A DNA stretch of 7,851 nucleotides, taken from positions 1 through 7,851 of the forward strand of contig DKEN01000017.1 in NCBI GenBank assembly GCA_002452515.1. Reading direction: 5' to 3'. Under the pieces are notes generated by a model. The model saw only the letters and a list, made by a program, of their open reading frames with translations, was not told the origin of the DNA and ran no database searches. This document shows, in pieces, positions 1 through 6,287 of the stretch (positions within the stretch are counted from its first letter, which is position 1; every line of letters starts with the position of its first letter). Made by a program: the position numbers and the translations under genes. The DNA is from Spartobacteria bacterium UBA6821. GTDB lineage: Bacteria; Verrucomicrobiota; Verrucomicrobiia; Chthoniobacterales; UBA6821.

Positions 1-46
1 GGGGGGGTAAGGTTGATTGCCATGTATAGTATTGTATCTGGTAAAG

Positions 47-75
47 TTGGTTATTCTGGCGATTCTTCTTAAAAC
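47..75 (+). promoter_or_regulatory. possible weak promoter upstream of the rhamnosidase gene
   Basis: TTGGTT at 47-52 and TAAAAC at 70-75 are separated by 17 bp, the optimal sigma70 spacing, but each box matches the consensus only partly. Transcription would start near 82 and leave a leader of about 26 nt before the GTG start at 108. The rest of 1-107 shows no gene and no clear operator; it opens with a run of seven G. This is a guess from spacing and box similarity only. Confidence 0.22.
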
Positions 76-107
76 CAGTGCTTTTCAAGCCTTGAACATC
101 AGCCGCT

Positions 108-2831
108 GTGATCACGTGTAGCCCCCTCCTTCTTTTTTTACTCCTTTCCTCCGGTGCACTCGCACTGACGGCCGAGGGATTGAAGTGCGAAGGAGGAGTT
201 AATCCGTTGGGAATTGATACGCTCCATCCGGCACTGAACTGGGCGGTGAGATCAGACATGCGTGGGGATGTGCAAACAGCCTACCAGGTCGAGGCCGCAG
301 CGAGCCTGACAAACCTCGATGAAGGGAAGGAACTGCTTTGGGATAGCGAAAAGATTTCTTCGGATGAGACGCTAAGGATCCCCTACTCAGGTGATCCCCT
401 CCGTTCTTTTCAAGAGGTATTCTGGCGGGTGCGGGTGTGGGATCGCGATGGTAAGCCGTCGGAGTGGAGTGCGCCCGCCACCTGGACAATGGGAGTGTTG
501 AGTGAGGCTGATTGGAGCGCAAAGTGGATTGAGGCTGCAACACCTTCGGAAACGCTCTTGCTGCGGCGGGAATTCACTGTGAAGCCGGGGCTGCGGAGGG
601 CACTCCTGAATGTATGCGGACTCGGAACATGCGAGGTGACGCTCAACGGTACAAAGGTCAGCGAAGATCTGCTCTCACCCGGATGGACGGATTATAAAAA
701 GACCTGTCTCTATGAGTCGCGTGATATTACTGCGGCTCTGCGCGGTGGACGGAATGCAATCGGGCTTTTTCTCGCAAATGACAATTACAATGTCCACGAC
801 TACAAACCTGCACGCTTTACCCCGCCGGGCTACCACCCCTTCAGCTACGGGCCGTTGCAGGCGATTGCCCAGCTGCGGCTAGAGTATGAGGACGGCTCCG
901 TGGAAACACTGGGGACGGATGAGCAGTGGCATGTGTCACCAGGCCCGATAACGACATCTTCCATTTATGCGGGTGAGGATTTTGATGCGCGGCGGGTACA
1001 GCCAGGATGGGATACTAGCGGATTTGATGCGACAAAATGGGAAACAGCTAAGATCTCTAACGGACCCGGCGGGAAGTTGCGCGGATTCACGTTTGCAACG
1101 GCACCGATTCAGGTGATCCAAACGCTTCATCCCGTTTCTAAAAAGGTGATCAAACCGGGTGTGACGGTTTATGATTTCGGGCAGAATGCCTCGCTCATGC
1201 CGAAGATCGTTATGAGCGGCCCGGCGGGGGGAGTGGTGAAGATTCTGCCAACGGAACTCGTGAAGGCCGATGGTAGCGCGGATGATACCACCTGTGGAGG
1301 TCGGAGTTACTGGACTTACACACTGGATGGGAAACAAGACGAGCTTTGGGAGCCCCATTTTTTTTACCGGGGAGCCCGGTATTTACAGGTCGAGTGCAGT
1401 GCTCCTTCAGGCAGTATGGAATTACCAGTTGTGAATTCCCTTGCTGCGGATGTGGTGCAGATGAACGCTGATCCAATCGGTGAGTTTTCCTGCTCCAATG
1501 AACTTTTTAACAGGATTCATACGCTGGTGCGTTGGGCACAGCGCAGCAATTTGATGAGCGTGCTAACAGACTGCCCTCAGCGCGAGAAACGCGGCTGGCT
1601 GGAGCAGGATCATCTCAACGGACCGTCGCTGCGCTATGAATTCGATCTCAACAGGTTGTTTGCCAAAACGGTGAACGACATTGCCGACGCTCAGATTGAG
1701 AATGGCTTGGTACCGACAACGGCGCCGGAAAACACAATTTTTGCGGGCAAGAATGGGCAGCGCAATGCCTTCGGAGATTCGCCGGAGTGGAGTAGTTCAT
1801 TCCTGCTTGTGCCGCAACAGCAGTTTGAGTTCTCCGGAGATGCGTCGCTCTTTGCTCGCTACTACGACGGGATGAAACGTTATGTCGATTACCTCGGAAC
1901 TCGAGCGAAGGATGGGATCGTGGATTACGGGCTGGGTGACTGGTATGATCTTGGGCCAAAACCTCCCGGCGTGTCTCAACTCACCCCAATCGCACTCACG
2001 GCCACGGCATTCTATTATCAGGATTGCGTCTTACTCGCGGAGACGGCAAAGCGTCTAGGAAAGAGTGAGGACGCGGCAACTTACTCAGCCCTGGCCGGGA
2101 AGATTCGTGAGGCTTTTAACGCAAAGTTCTTTGATGCCAAGAATGCTTATTATGCGACGGGTTCCCAGGCCGCGCAGGCGATCCCGCTCGTGATGGGGTT
2201 GGTCACGCCGGAACAGCGGCAGTCTGTGATGGATGCTCTGGTAAGGGATGTGCAGGGGCATGGAAATGCCAATTCGGCGGGCGATGTGGGATATCGGTAT
2301 GTGCTGCGCGCGCTGGCAGAAGGCGGGCGTTCGGATGTGATCTTTACCATGAACAATCAGTCCGCAAAGCCGGGTTACGGGTATCAACTGGCCCACGGGG
2401 CAACGAGCCTTACGGAAGCTTGGGATGCGAGACGCAAGTCTTCGCAGAATCACTTCATGCTCGGGCAGATTATGGAATGGTTTTACCACGATCTGGCGGG
2501 GATTGCGCCTGATCCGGAATTGCCGGGATTTAAGAATGTGATTATTCACCCAAATCCAGTAGGCGATATCCGCTGGACAAAGGCTTCCTATCAATCGGAG
2601 CACGGGAAGATTGATGTTGCATGGAAAAAGACGGGCAACGCGTTTTCGCTCCAGGTGAGTCTTCCAGCAAACACAACGGGGACGGTTTTCATTCCGACCA
2701 GCAATCCAGACTCCGTAACGGAAGGGGGAGTAAAGGCTGCAAGCGCGAAGGATGTGAAGTTCCTGCGCATGGAGGGAGGCACAGCGGTTTTTCAGATTGC
2801 CTCAGGCAACTATTCATTTAGCGCAACTTAG
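108..2831 (+). CDS. secreted alpha-L-rhamnosidase, glycoside hydrolase family 78
   Basis: Predicted inverting enzyme that releases terminal alpha-L-rhamnose from glycans such as rhamnogalacturonan-I or rhamnosylated plant compounds. The GTG start at 108 is the only good one, because an in-frame TGA lies at 93-95. Residues 1-19 form a hydrophobic signal peptide ending in an AxA site (A17-L-A19), with no positive charge before the hydrophobic core. Domains follow the GH78 order: fibronectin/Ig-like N domain (about 22-130), lectin-like Bac_rhamnosid_N domain after the DWSAKWI segment (about 136-320), a beta domain around YDFGQN (355-360), the six-hairpin (alpha/alpha)6 catalytic domain (about 455-800), and a C-terminal beta domain. 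The DCPQRE motif at 488-493 supplies the likely general acid E493, and E770 in LTEAW is the likely general base. Length (907 aa) is normal for the family. It converges on the GH43 gene downstream with a 29-bp gap. Family assignment is secure; the natural substrate is inferred from the neighbouring arabinan enzymes. Confidence 0.93.
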   Translation: MITCSPLLLFLLLSSGALALTAEGLKCEGGVNPLGIDTLHPALNWAVRSDMRGDVQTAYQVEAAASLTNLDEGKELLWDSEKISSDETLRIPYSGDPLRSFQEVFWRVRVWDRDGKPSEWSAPATWTMGVLSEADWSAKWIEAATPSETLLLRREFTVKPGLRRALLNVCGLGTCEVTLNGTKVSEDLLSPGWTDYKKTCLYESRDITAALRGGRNAIGLFLANDNYNVHDYKPARFTPPGYHPFSYGPLQAIAQLRLEYEDGSVETLGTDEQWHVSPGPITTSSIYAGEDFDARRVQPGWDTSGFDATKWETAKISNGPGGKLRGFTFATAPIQVIQTLHPVSKKVIKPGVTVYDFGQNASLMPKIVMSGPAGGVVKILPTELVKADGSADDTTCGGRSYWTYTLDGKQDELWEPHFFYRGARYLQVECSAPSGSMELPVVNSLAADVVQMNADPIGEFSCSNELFNRIHTLVRWAQRSNLMSVLTDCPQREKRGWLEQDHLNGPSLRYEFDLNRLFAKTVNDIADAQIENGLVPTTAPENTIFAGKNGQRNAFGDSPEWSSSFLLVPQQQFEFSGDASLFARYYDGMKRYVDYLGTRAKDGIVDYGLGDWYDLGPKPPGVSQLTPIALTATAFYYQDCVLLAETAKRLGKSEDAATYSALAGKIREAFNAKFFDAKNAYYATGSQAAQAIPLVMGLVTPEQRQSVMDALVRDVQGHGNANSAGDVGYRYVLRALAEGGRSDVIFTMNNQSAKPGYGYQLAHGATSLTEAWDARRKSSQNHFMLGQIMEWFYHDLAGIAPDPELPGFKNVIIHPNPVGDIRWTKASYQSEHGKIDVAWKKTGNAFSLQVSLPANTTGTVFIPTSNPDSVTEGGVKAASAKDVKFLRMEGGTAVFQIASGNYSFSAT

Positions 2832-2860
2832 AGACGCTGACCGATAAGTTCTAAAACGCC

Positions 2861-3838
2861 CTAGAAAGGTAGGGAAAGAGGCTCCTCAACGACCGGCCAT
2901 CCGTCACTCCATCTCAGGGGACGGATCTGAAGGGTCGGGGTGCCGTACCAGGAACCATCGTAGAAGTGATAGGCCAGCCATGTTTTGCCGTTTTCCTGAA
3001 GCACGGAATTATGACCAGGGCCGATGAATCGTCCCTGCGTGCCAAGGAGGAGGGTGCCACCTCCTTCCATCATGGATTTACCATCCTCTCCAACATAGGG
3101 GCCGGTGATTTTATCGGACCGGCCGACACGGATGTTGTAGGTGCTTTGAACACCCCTGCAACAATAATCAAAAGAGACGAAGAGATAGTAATACTCGCCA
3201 TGCTGGATGATATGCGGAGCCTCGATGGCATGGACTCCTGGGCGGCGAGCCAACGAGGTGACCTCGGGATGGAATTCGTCGATTTTTCCCGTCAGTGGAT
3301 CTAGTCGCCTCATCTTAATCCCGTCGCTGAACGACCCGTAGGCTAACCAGAGCCGCCCCTGGGCATCCTGAACAGGGTTCGGGTCGATGGCGTTGAAGCG
3401 ATCCCCAGGATGCGATCTAATAACAATACCTTGATCTTCCCAGTGGTAATTCGGCAAGGCAGGGTCGAGGGTTTTGTTCGTTGCGAGTGCGATGCACGAC
3501 TCAGTGGAACCAAAGGTGGAGAGCGCATAGTAGAGCAGGTAACCTCCGTTGATAAACACCAGCCCGGGCGCCCATGGGGATTTTGCTGACGGCAAGGTCT
3601 GAACGGCCCAGGGAGGAAGAGCCTCAAAGACTCGTCCGAGTTTCTTCCAGTGGATCAGATCCTTTGACTGCCTGATAGGAATCCCCTTGCCCGTGCTAAA
3701 AACATAGTAACGCCCGTTTGCCGCGATGAGAAAGGGATCATGAACACCCCACACATCACCCTGTTGAGCATACAACCTTGCGATCAAAAGAAAAAACAGC
3801 ACGCAAACTATCACCGCTGCCCGGATAACAGCGATCAT
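2861..3838 (-). CDS. secreted endo-1,5-alpha-L-arabinanase, glycoside hydrolase family 43
   Basis: Predicted to cut the alpha-1,5-arabinan backbone of pectin side chains, acting outside the cytoplasm. Residues 1-24 are a signal peptide (one Arg, a long hydrophobic stretch, LYA before the cut). The five-bladed beta-propeller signatures of GH43 arabinanases are all present: GVHDP with base D34, WAPG at 89-92, NAIDP with the pKa-tuning D152, and AIEAP with acid E206. It also has the FDYCCRG segment (223-229) followed by STYNIRVGRS, typical of endo-arabinanases, and GPGHNS with H276, at the position where characterised relatives hold an active-site metal. The 325-aa length fits a single-domain enzyme without a binding module. 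The ATG start lacks a visible Shine-Dalgarno sequence. It lies head to head with the small secreted gene on the plus strand and downstream of, but not adjacent to, the second GH43 gene on the same strand. The subfamily (GH43_5-like) is my recognition, not a computed match. Confidence 0.9.
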   Translation of the reverse strand: MIAVIRAAVIVCVLFFLLIARLYAQQGDVWGVHDPFLIAANGRYYVFSTGKGIPIRQSKDLIHWKKLGRVFEALPPWAVQTLPSAKSPWAPGLVFINGGYLLYYALSTFGSTESCIALATNKTLDPALPNYHWEDQGIVIRSHPGDRFNAIDPNPVQDAQGRLWLAYGSFSDGIKMRRLDPLTGKIDEFHPEVTSLARRPGVHAIEAPHIIQHGEYYYLFVSFDYCCRGVQSTYNIRVGRSDKITGPYVGEDGKSMMEGGGTLLLGTQGRFIGPGHNSVLQENGKTWLAYHFYDGSWYGTPTLQIRPLRWSDGWPVVEEPLSLPF

Positions 3839-3906
3839 GAGTGAGGTGAAAATAGATTCATCATTTGTGCCGCCCGAAGGCTAAAATGTTCCTGATGACC
3901 GGAACG

Positions 3907-4431
3907 ATGAAAAAGAGAAAGCGTCTTGGTATCACTCCGGCATGGAGTCTGTTGCTGATATTCATGCTGACTTTTGTTCCGGCTCGGGGTGCCACAGCGT
4001 GGTGGACTTGCCATCATTGCGACTGCAACCGACTGGTGACGGTCACAGGGAGTTTCCAGCATCCATCAAACAATATCAACGTGATCCGGGGCACAAATTT
4101 TCGAGTGAGCATCCCTGATCTTGATCCTGGAATCTACCGCGTGGCACTTGTTCTTCCTCTGAGTTCCAAGCATCAAAGAATCCCTCTCGAAATCTCCAGC
4201 AAGGGAAAGAAACTATGGTCAGGGGAAATTGCTACCGGCTTCCACGATGGCTCCATTGATTCACTTTCCTTCCGGGTGCCTTTTGACGGGATGGCAGCCG
4301 ACAGACCATTGATTCTTGAGTTCAGAGCAAGGAAGGCCTGGGTGAGTCTGAAATCGCTCGAAATCAGCAACTCCCAGGGACAGGCTGTCGTCTCGATGGA
4401 GATGAAGGATCTGGTGAGTAAAAAACCGTGA
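3907..4431 (+). CDS. small secreted protein with CxxCxC cluster, possible malectin-like beta-sandwich
   Basis: Not recognised as a named family. The frame is open from a TTG at 3865, with ATGs at 3886, 3895 and 3907. I chose 3907 because it begins MKKRKR, a classical basic n-region, and has GGAA just upstream; this gives 174 residues. A hydrophobic core (about 13-25) ends in an AxA site (A29-T-A31), so the mature protein would start WWTCHHCDC, with Cys at 35, 38 and 40. The remaining residues alternate short beta-like segments, including an IPDLDPGIYRVALVLP stretch and a final VSLKSLEIS strand, an order reminiscent of malectin or CBM-type jelly rolls. No catalytic motif is visible. It sits between two arabinan-degrading GH43 genes but on the opposite strand, so a role in glycan binding is possible but unproven. 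The Cys cluster could bind metal, form disulfides or anchor a partner. The coding call is supported by the signal peptide and lack of a better frame. Confidence 0.68.
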   Translation: MKKRKRLGITPAWSLLLIFMLTFVPARGATAWWTCHHCDCNRLVTVTGSFQHPSNNINVIRGTNFRVSIPDLDPGIYRVALVLPLSSKHQRIPLEISSKGKKLWSGEIATGFHDGSIDSLSFRVPFDGMAADRPLILEFRARKAWVSLKSLEISNSQGQAVVSMEMKDLVSKKP

Positions 4432-4432
4432 T

Positions 4433-5458
4433 TTAGTTTCTCTCGCCAGTGTAGGGGCCGTCTGGAACGGGTTTCCCGAAGTCCGGTGTCCCGTCAGGTT
4501 TCCAGAAAATAAGTTGGGCGCGAACATGGCGGTTCTTGTCGACCATGGGATCACTCTTCAAATCGTAGTTCCGGTCATGATACACGATGACATCCCGACC
4601 GTCGGGCAGTGTCGTAAAGGAGTTATGGCCGGGCCCCCATTGATTGTTCTCTGGAGCGCTGACGAAGACCGGTTCGTGTGATTTGGTCCAGGATTTTGGG
4701 TCGAGAAGATCGGCGTCGGCCTTTGCGCTGAGCATTCCGAGACAATATTCGGAGCCAATACCGGAGGCGGAGTAGACAAGAAAGATCCGGTCATTCTTTT
4801 TCAGCACTTCCGGTCCTTCATTGACCTTACAGCGGATGCACTCCCAATGAAATTCTGGTGAGGAGAGCCTGACGGAGGGCTTGATGATCGACCAGGGAGT
4901 GTCCATCTGCGCGATGTAGATGCTTGAGTTCACTTTTAACTTAGGATTGGCCTGCGCCCAGACCAGGTAGCGTTTCCCTGAATTCTCAAAAGTAGTCGGA
5001 TCCAGGGTGAAGGAGTCACCCCCCACATCGAGTTTTCCTTTCTCTATCCACTCGCCTTCCATCGGATTGGGCGAAGAGTTCTCCAGCACATAGAGGCGGA
5101 TCTTCCAATTGTTCTCTTTGTCACCGGCAGCGAAGTAAATGTACCATTTGCCATTGATAAAGTGGAGTTCCGGGGCCCAGATGTAGCCGCCCATCGGGCC
5201 TTTCTCGTGGCGTTTCCAGATTTCTTTGGGATTCGCGGTGCGGAGTCCATCGATGGATGTCGCCTCACGCATTTCGAGATAATCCCAATCAGGAACCGTA
5301 GCCATCATGTAGTAGTGGCCATCGTGAAAGGTAACGGAGGGATCCGCCCGCTGTTCGACCAGGGGATTGGTCCAGAGCGTTTCTGCAGCCGAGAGGGTTG
5401 CGTTTATTACTGAAATGACGAGAAATGTCGCAGCAGCGTGAAAAAATTTTGGTTTCAT
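4433..5458 (-). CDS. secreted alpha-L-arabinofuranosidase, glycoside hydrolase family 43 (exo-arabinanase-like)
   Basis: Predicted to release arabinose from arabinan or arabino-oligosaccharides, complementing the endo-acting GH43 enzyme nearby. Residues 1-24 are a signal peptide with an MKPK n-region and cleavage near LSA-A. Propeller landmarks are QRADPSV with base D39, YIWAPELHF (92-100), FTLDPT with pKa-tuning D153, VNEGPE with acid E214, and WGPGHNS with H278. The pattern resembles the exo-1,5-arabinofuranosidase branch (GH43_26-like, as in Streptomyces Araf43A) more than the endo-arabinanase branch, and it is clearly not a recent duplicate of the other GH43 gene. At 341 residues it is a single catalytic domain without an attached CBM. 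The ATG at 5458 is preceded on its own strand by a pyrimidine-rich stretch, with no Shine-Dalgarno. Its stop lies one base from the stop of the convergent small secreted gene. Family is sure; exact linkage specificity (exo-arabinanase versus other arabinofuranosidase) is inferred. Confidence 0.87.
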   Translation of the reverse strand: MKPKFFHAAATFLVISVINATLSAAETLWTNPLVEQRADPSVTFHDGHYYMMATVPDWDYLEMREATSIDGLRTANPKEIWKRHEKGPMGGYIWAPELHFINGKWYIYFAAGDKENNWKIRLYVLENSSPNPMEGEWIEKGKLDVGGDSFTLDPTTFENSGKRYLVWAQANPKLKVNSSIYIAQMDTPWSIIKPSVRLSSPEFHWECIRCKVNEGPEVLKKNDRIFLVYSASGIGSEYCLGMLSAKADADLLDPKSWTKSHEPVFVSAPENNQWGPGHNSFTTLPDGRDVIVYHDRNYDLKSDPMVDKNRHVRAQLIFWKPDGTPDFGKPVPDGPYTGERN

Positions 5459-5548
5459 GGAGGGAGCGATGAGGGGGGATAAAAGATAGTCGAGTCGTCA
5501 CCATAACAACCTCCCGAGGGGAATTGCAGCATTTAGTGAGGGTTCCAA

Positions 5549-5564
5549 CTCCATCTGCATGGAG
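5549..5564. repeat. perfect 6-bp inverted repeat with 4-nt loop in the GH43/rplI divergent gap
   Basis: CTCCAT, CTGC and ATGGAG form a perfect 6-bp stem with a 4-nt loop. It lies 91 bp upstream of the minus-strand GH43 start and about 81 bp before the putative rplI promoter. No T-tract follows on either strand, so it is not an ordinary terminator. It could be a dyad operator for the GH43 gene or a leader hairpin, or chance. The rest of 5459-5644 shows no gene and no convincing promoter for the GH43 gene. Confidence 0.35.
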
Positions 5565-5644
5565 AGTTTGAGGAGGGTCTCGACAATATTTCCGTTGCTA
5601 TCAGATCTACTCAGTAAGCAGCACGTGGGGTGAAGATTGAATTG

Positions 5645-5672
5645 TTGACACGATCGCGATTCGCGCTACTCT
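5645..5672 (+). promoter_or_regulatory. likely sigma70-type promoter of the rplI-dnaB operon
   Basis: A perfect TTGACA at 5645-5650 is followed after 16 bp by TACTCT at 5667-5672, a partial -10 match. Transcription would start near 5680, about 30 nt before the rplI ATG at 5711. The spacer contains CGCG-ATT-CGCG (5655-5665), an inverted repeat that could be a regulator site or simply GC-rich spacer. The position inside the longer open frame argues against a translation start at 5630. Confidence 0.45.
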
Positions 5673-5710
5673 CTCACCTCCCGCCGTCCAACCAACCGGG
5701 ATTCTTTTCC

Positions 5711-6232
5711 ATGGCCACTTCCGAAGTCATCCTCACTGAAGCCGTTCCCTCACTGGGAGCGGAAGCCGATATCGTCAAGGTACGCGCCGGCTACGCACGC
5801 AACTTTCTGATCCCCGGAGGCAAGGCCCTGGAGGTCACTCCCGCTTCCCTGCGTAAGATCAATAATCTCAAAGCCAAGCGCGCTGAGCGTGAAGCCCGTG
5901 AGATCAACGAGGCGGAGGCTATCGCTTCCAAGATCAACAAACTCCGTCTGACCCTAAAACTCGAGACCGGCGAAACCGGCAAGGCCTTCGGTTCCATCAC
6001 GGCAGCCGACCTTCTCGCTCGTCTCTCCACAGAGATCAACGACCTCGTTCTTCCCAAGCATGCCATTGTCCTGGATCGCCCCCTAAAAGAGAGTGGCGAA
6101 CACCAGATCGTGGTGAAGATTCACCCCGAAGTGACCGCCACCCTCCGTATCGAGATTGCTGCCGCCCCCAAGGTCGAACAGCCCGCAGAGGAAGAAGAGG
6201 GCACCCGTCGTCCTCGCCGTTCCGAGGCTTAG
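5711..6232 (+). CDS. rplI: 50S ribosomal protein L9
   Basis: Large-subunit protein L9, which binds 23S rRNA domain V and helps reading-frame maintenance. The open frame reaches back to a GTG at 5630, but homology begins at the ATG at 5711 (MATSEVILTEAV), and the likely promoter lies between the two, so 5711 is the start. The result is 173 aa, about 25 longer than E. coli L9. The N-terminal rRNA-binding domain carries the hallmark GYARNFLIPGGKA (27-39), followed by the charged connecting helix (about 45-78), then the C-terminal domain with GKAFGSIT (90-97). Residues from about 155 are an extra tail rich in Glu, then Arg-Pro-Arg-Arg. Upstream of the ATG there is only a poor GGG, with no proper Shine-Dalgarno. 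Codons are strongly C-ending, as in highly expressed genes, unlike the glycosidase genes to the left. dnaB follows after 55 bp, a frequent bacterial order. Confidence 0.96.
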   Translation: MATSEVILTEAVPSLGAEADIVKVRAGYARNFLIPGGKALEVTPASLRKINNLKAKRAEREAREINEAEAIASKINKLRLTLKLETGETGKAFGSITAADLLARLSTEINDLVLPKHAIVLDRPLKESGEHQIVVKIHPEVTATLRIEIAAAPKVEQPAEEEEGTRRPRRSEA

Positions 6233-6256
6233 TTTTCCAACGGCTAGGGGCATAAC

Positions 6257-6271
6257 GGATTTTCAAAATCC
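6257..6271. repeat. 15-bp near-perfect palindrome between rplI and dnaB
   Basis: GGATTTT and AAAATCC flank a single C, forming a dyad 25 bp after the rplI stop and 16 bp before the dnaB ATG. As RNA it could fold only as a small stem (GGAT with ATCC around a 7-nt loop), too weak for a terminator and without a trailing T-run. It may influence dnaB translation or be chance. It superficially looks like a tRNA anticodon arm, but no D or T arm surrounds it. Confidence 0.3.
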
Positions 6272-6287
6272 TTGAACTGAACCGAGC

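Noticed and set aside
1..7. Run of seven G at the window edge as a regulatory element
   Set aside because: Too short and truncated by the window boundary to interpret; could equally be a sequencing or assembly end effect.
2085..2603. 172-residue open frame on the minus strand inside the rhamnosidase gene
   Set aside because: It lies entirely antisense to a conserved catalytic domain, has no recognisable domain or start context, and is explained by codon bias of the true frame. The same applies to the antisense frames at 936-1358 and 1648-1959.
2849..2866. TTCTA/TAGAA inverted repeat between the convergent rhamnosidase and arabinanase genes as a bidirectional terminator
   Set aside because: Only five AT-rich base pairs with an 8-nt loop and no T-tract; too weak to call, and it overlaps the arabinanase stop codon.
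2966..3304. 112-residue plus-strand open frame opposite the endo-arabinanase
   Set aside because: Shadow of conserved GH43 coding sequence; no ribosome site, signal peptide or family resemblance.
3865..3906. TTG start at 3865 or ATG at 3886/3895 for the small secreted gene
   Set aside because: These add residues before MKKRKR that would spoil a normal signal peptide n-region, and they overlap the likely promoter area between the divergent genes; 3907 is the more economical start.
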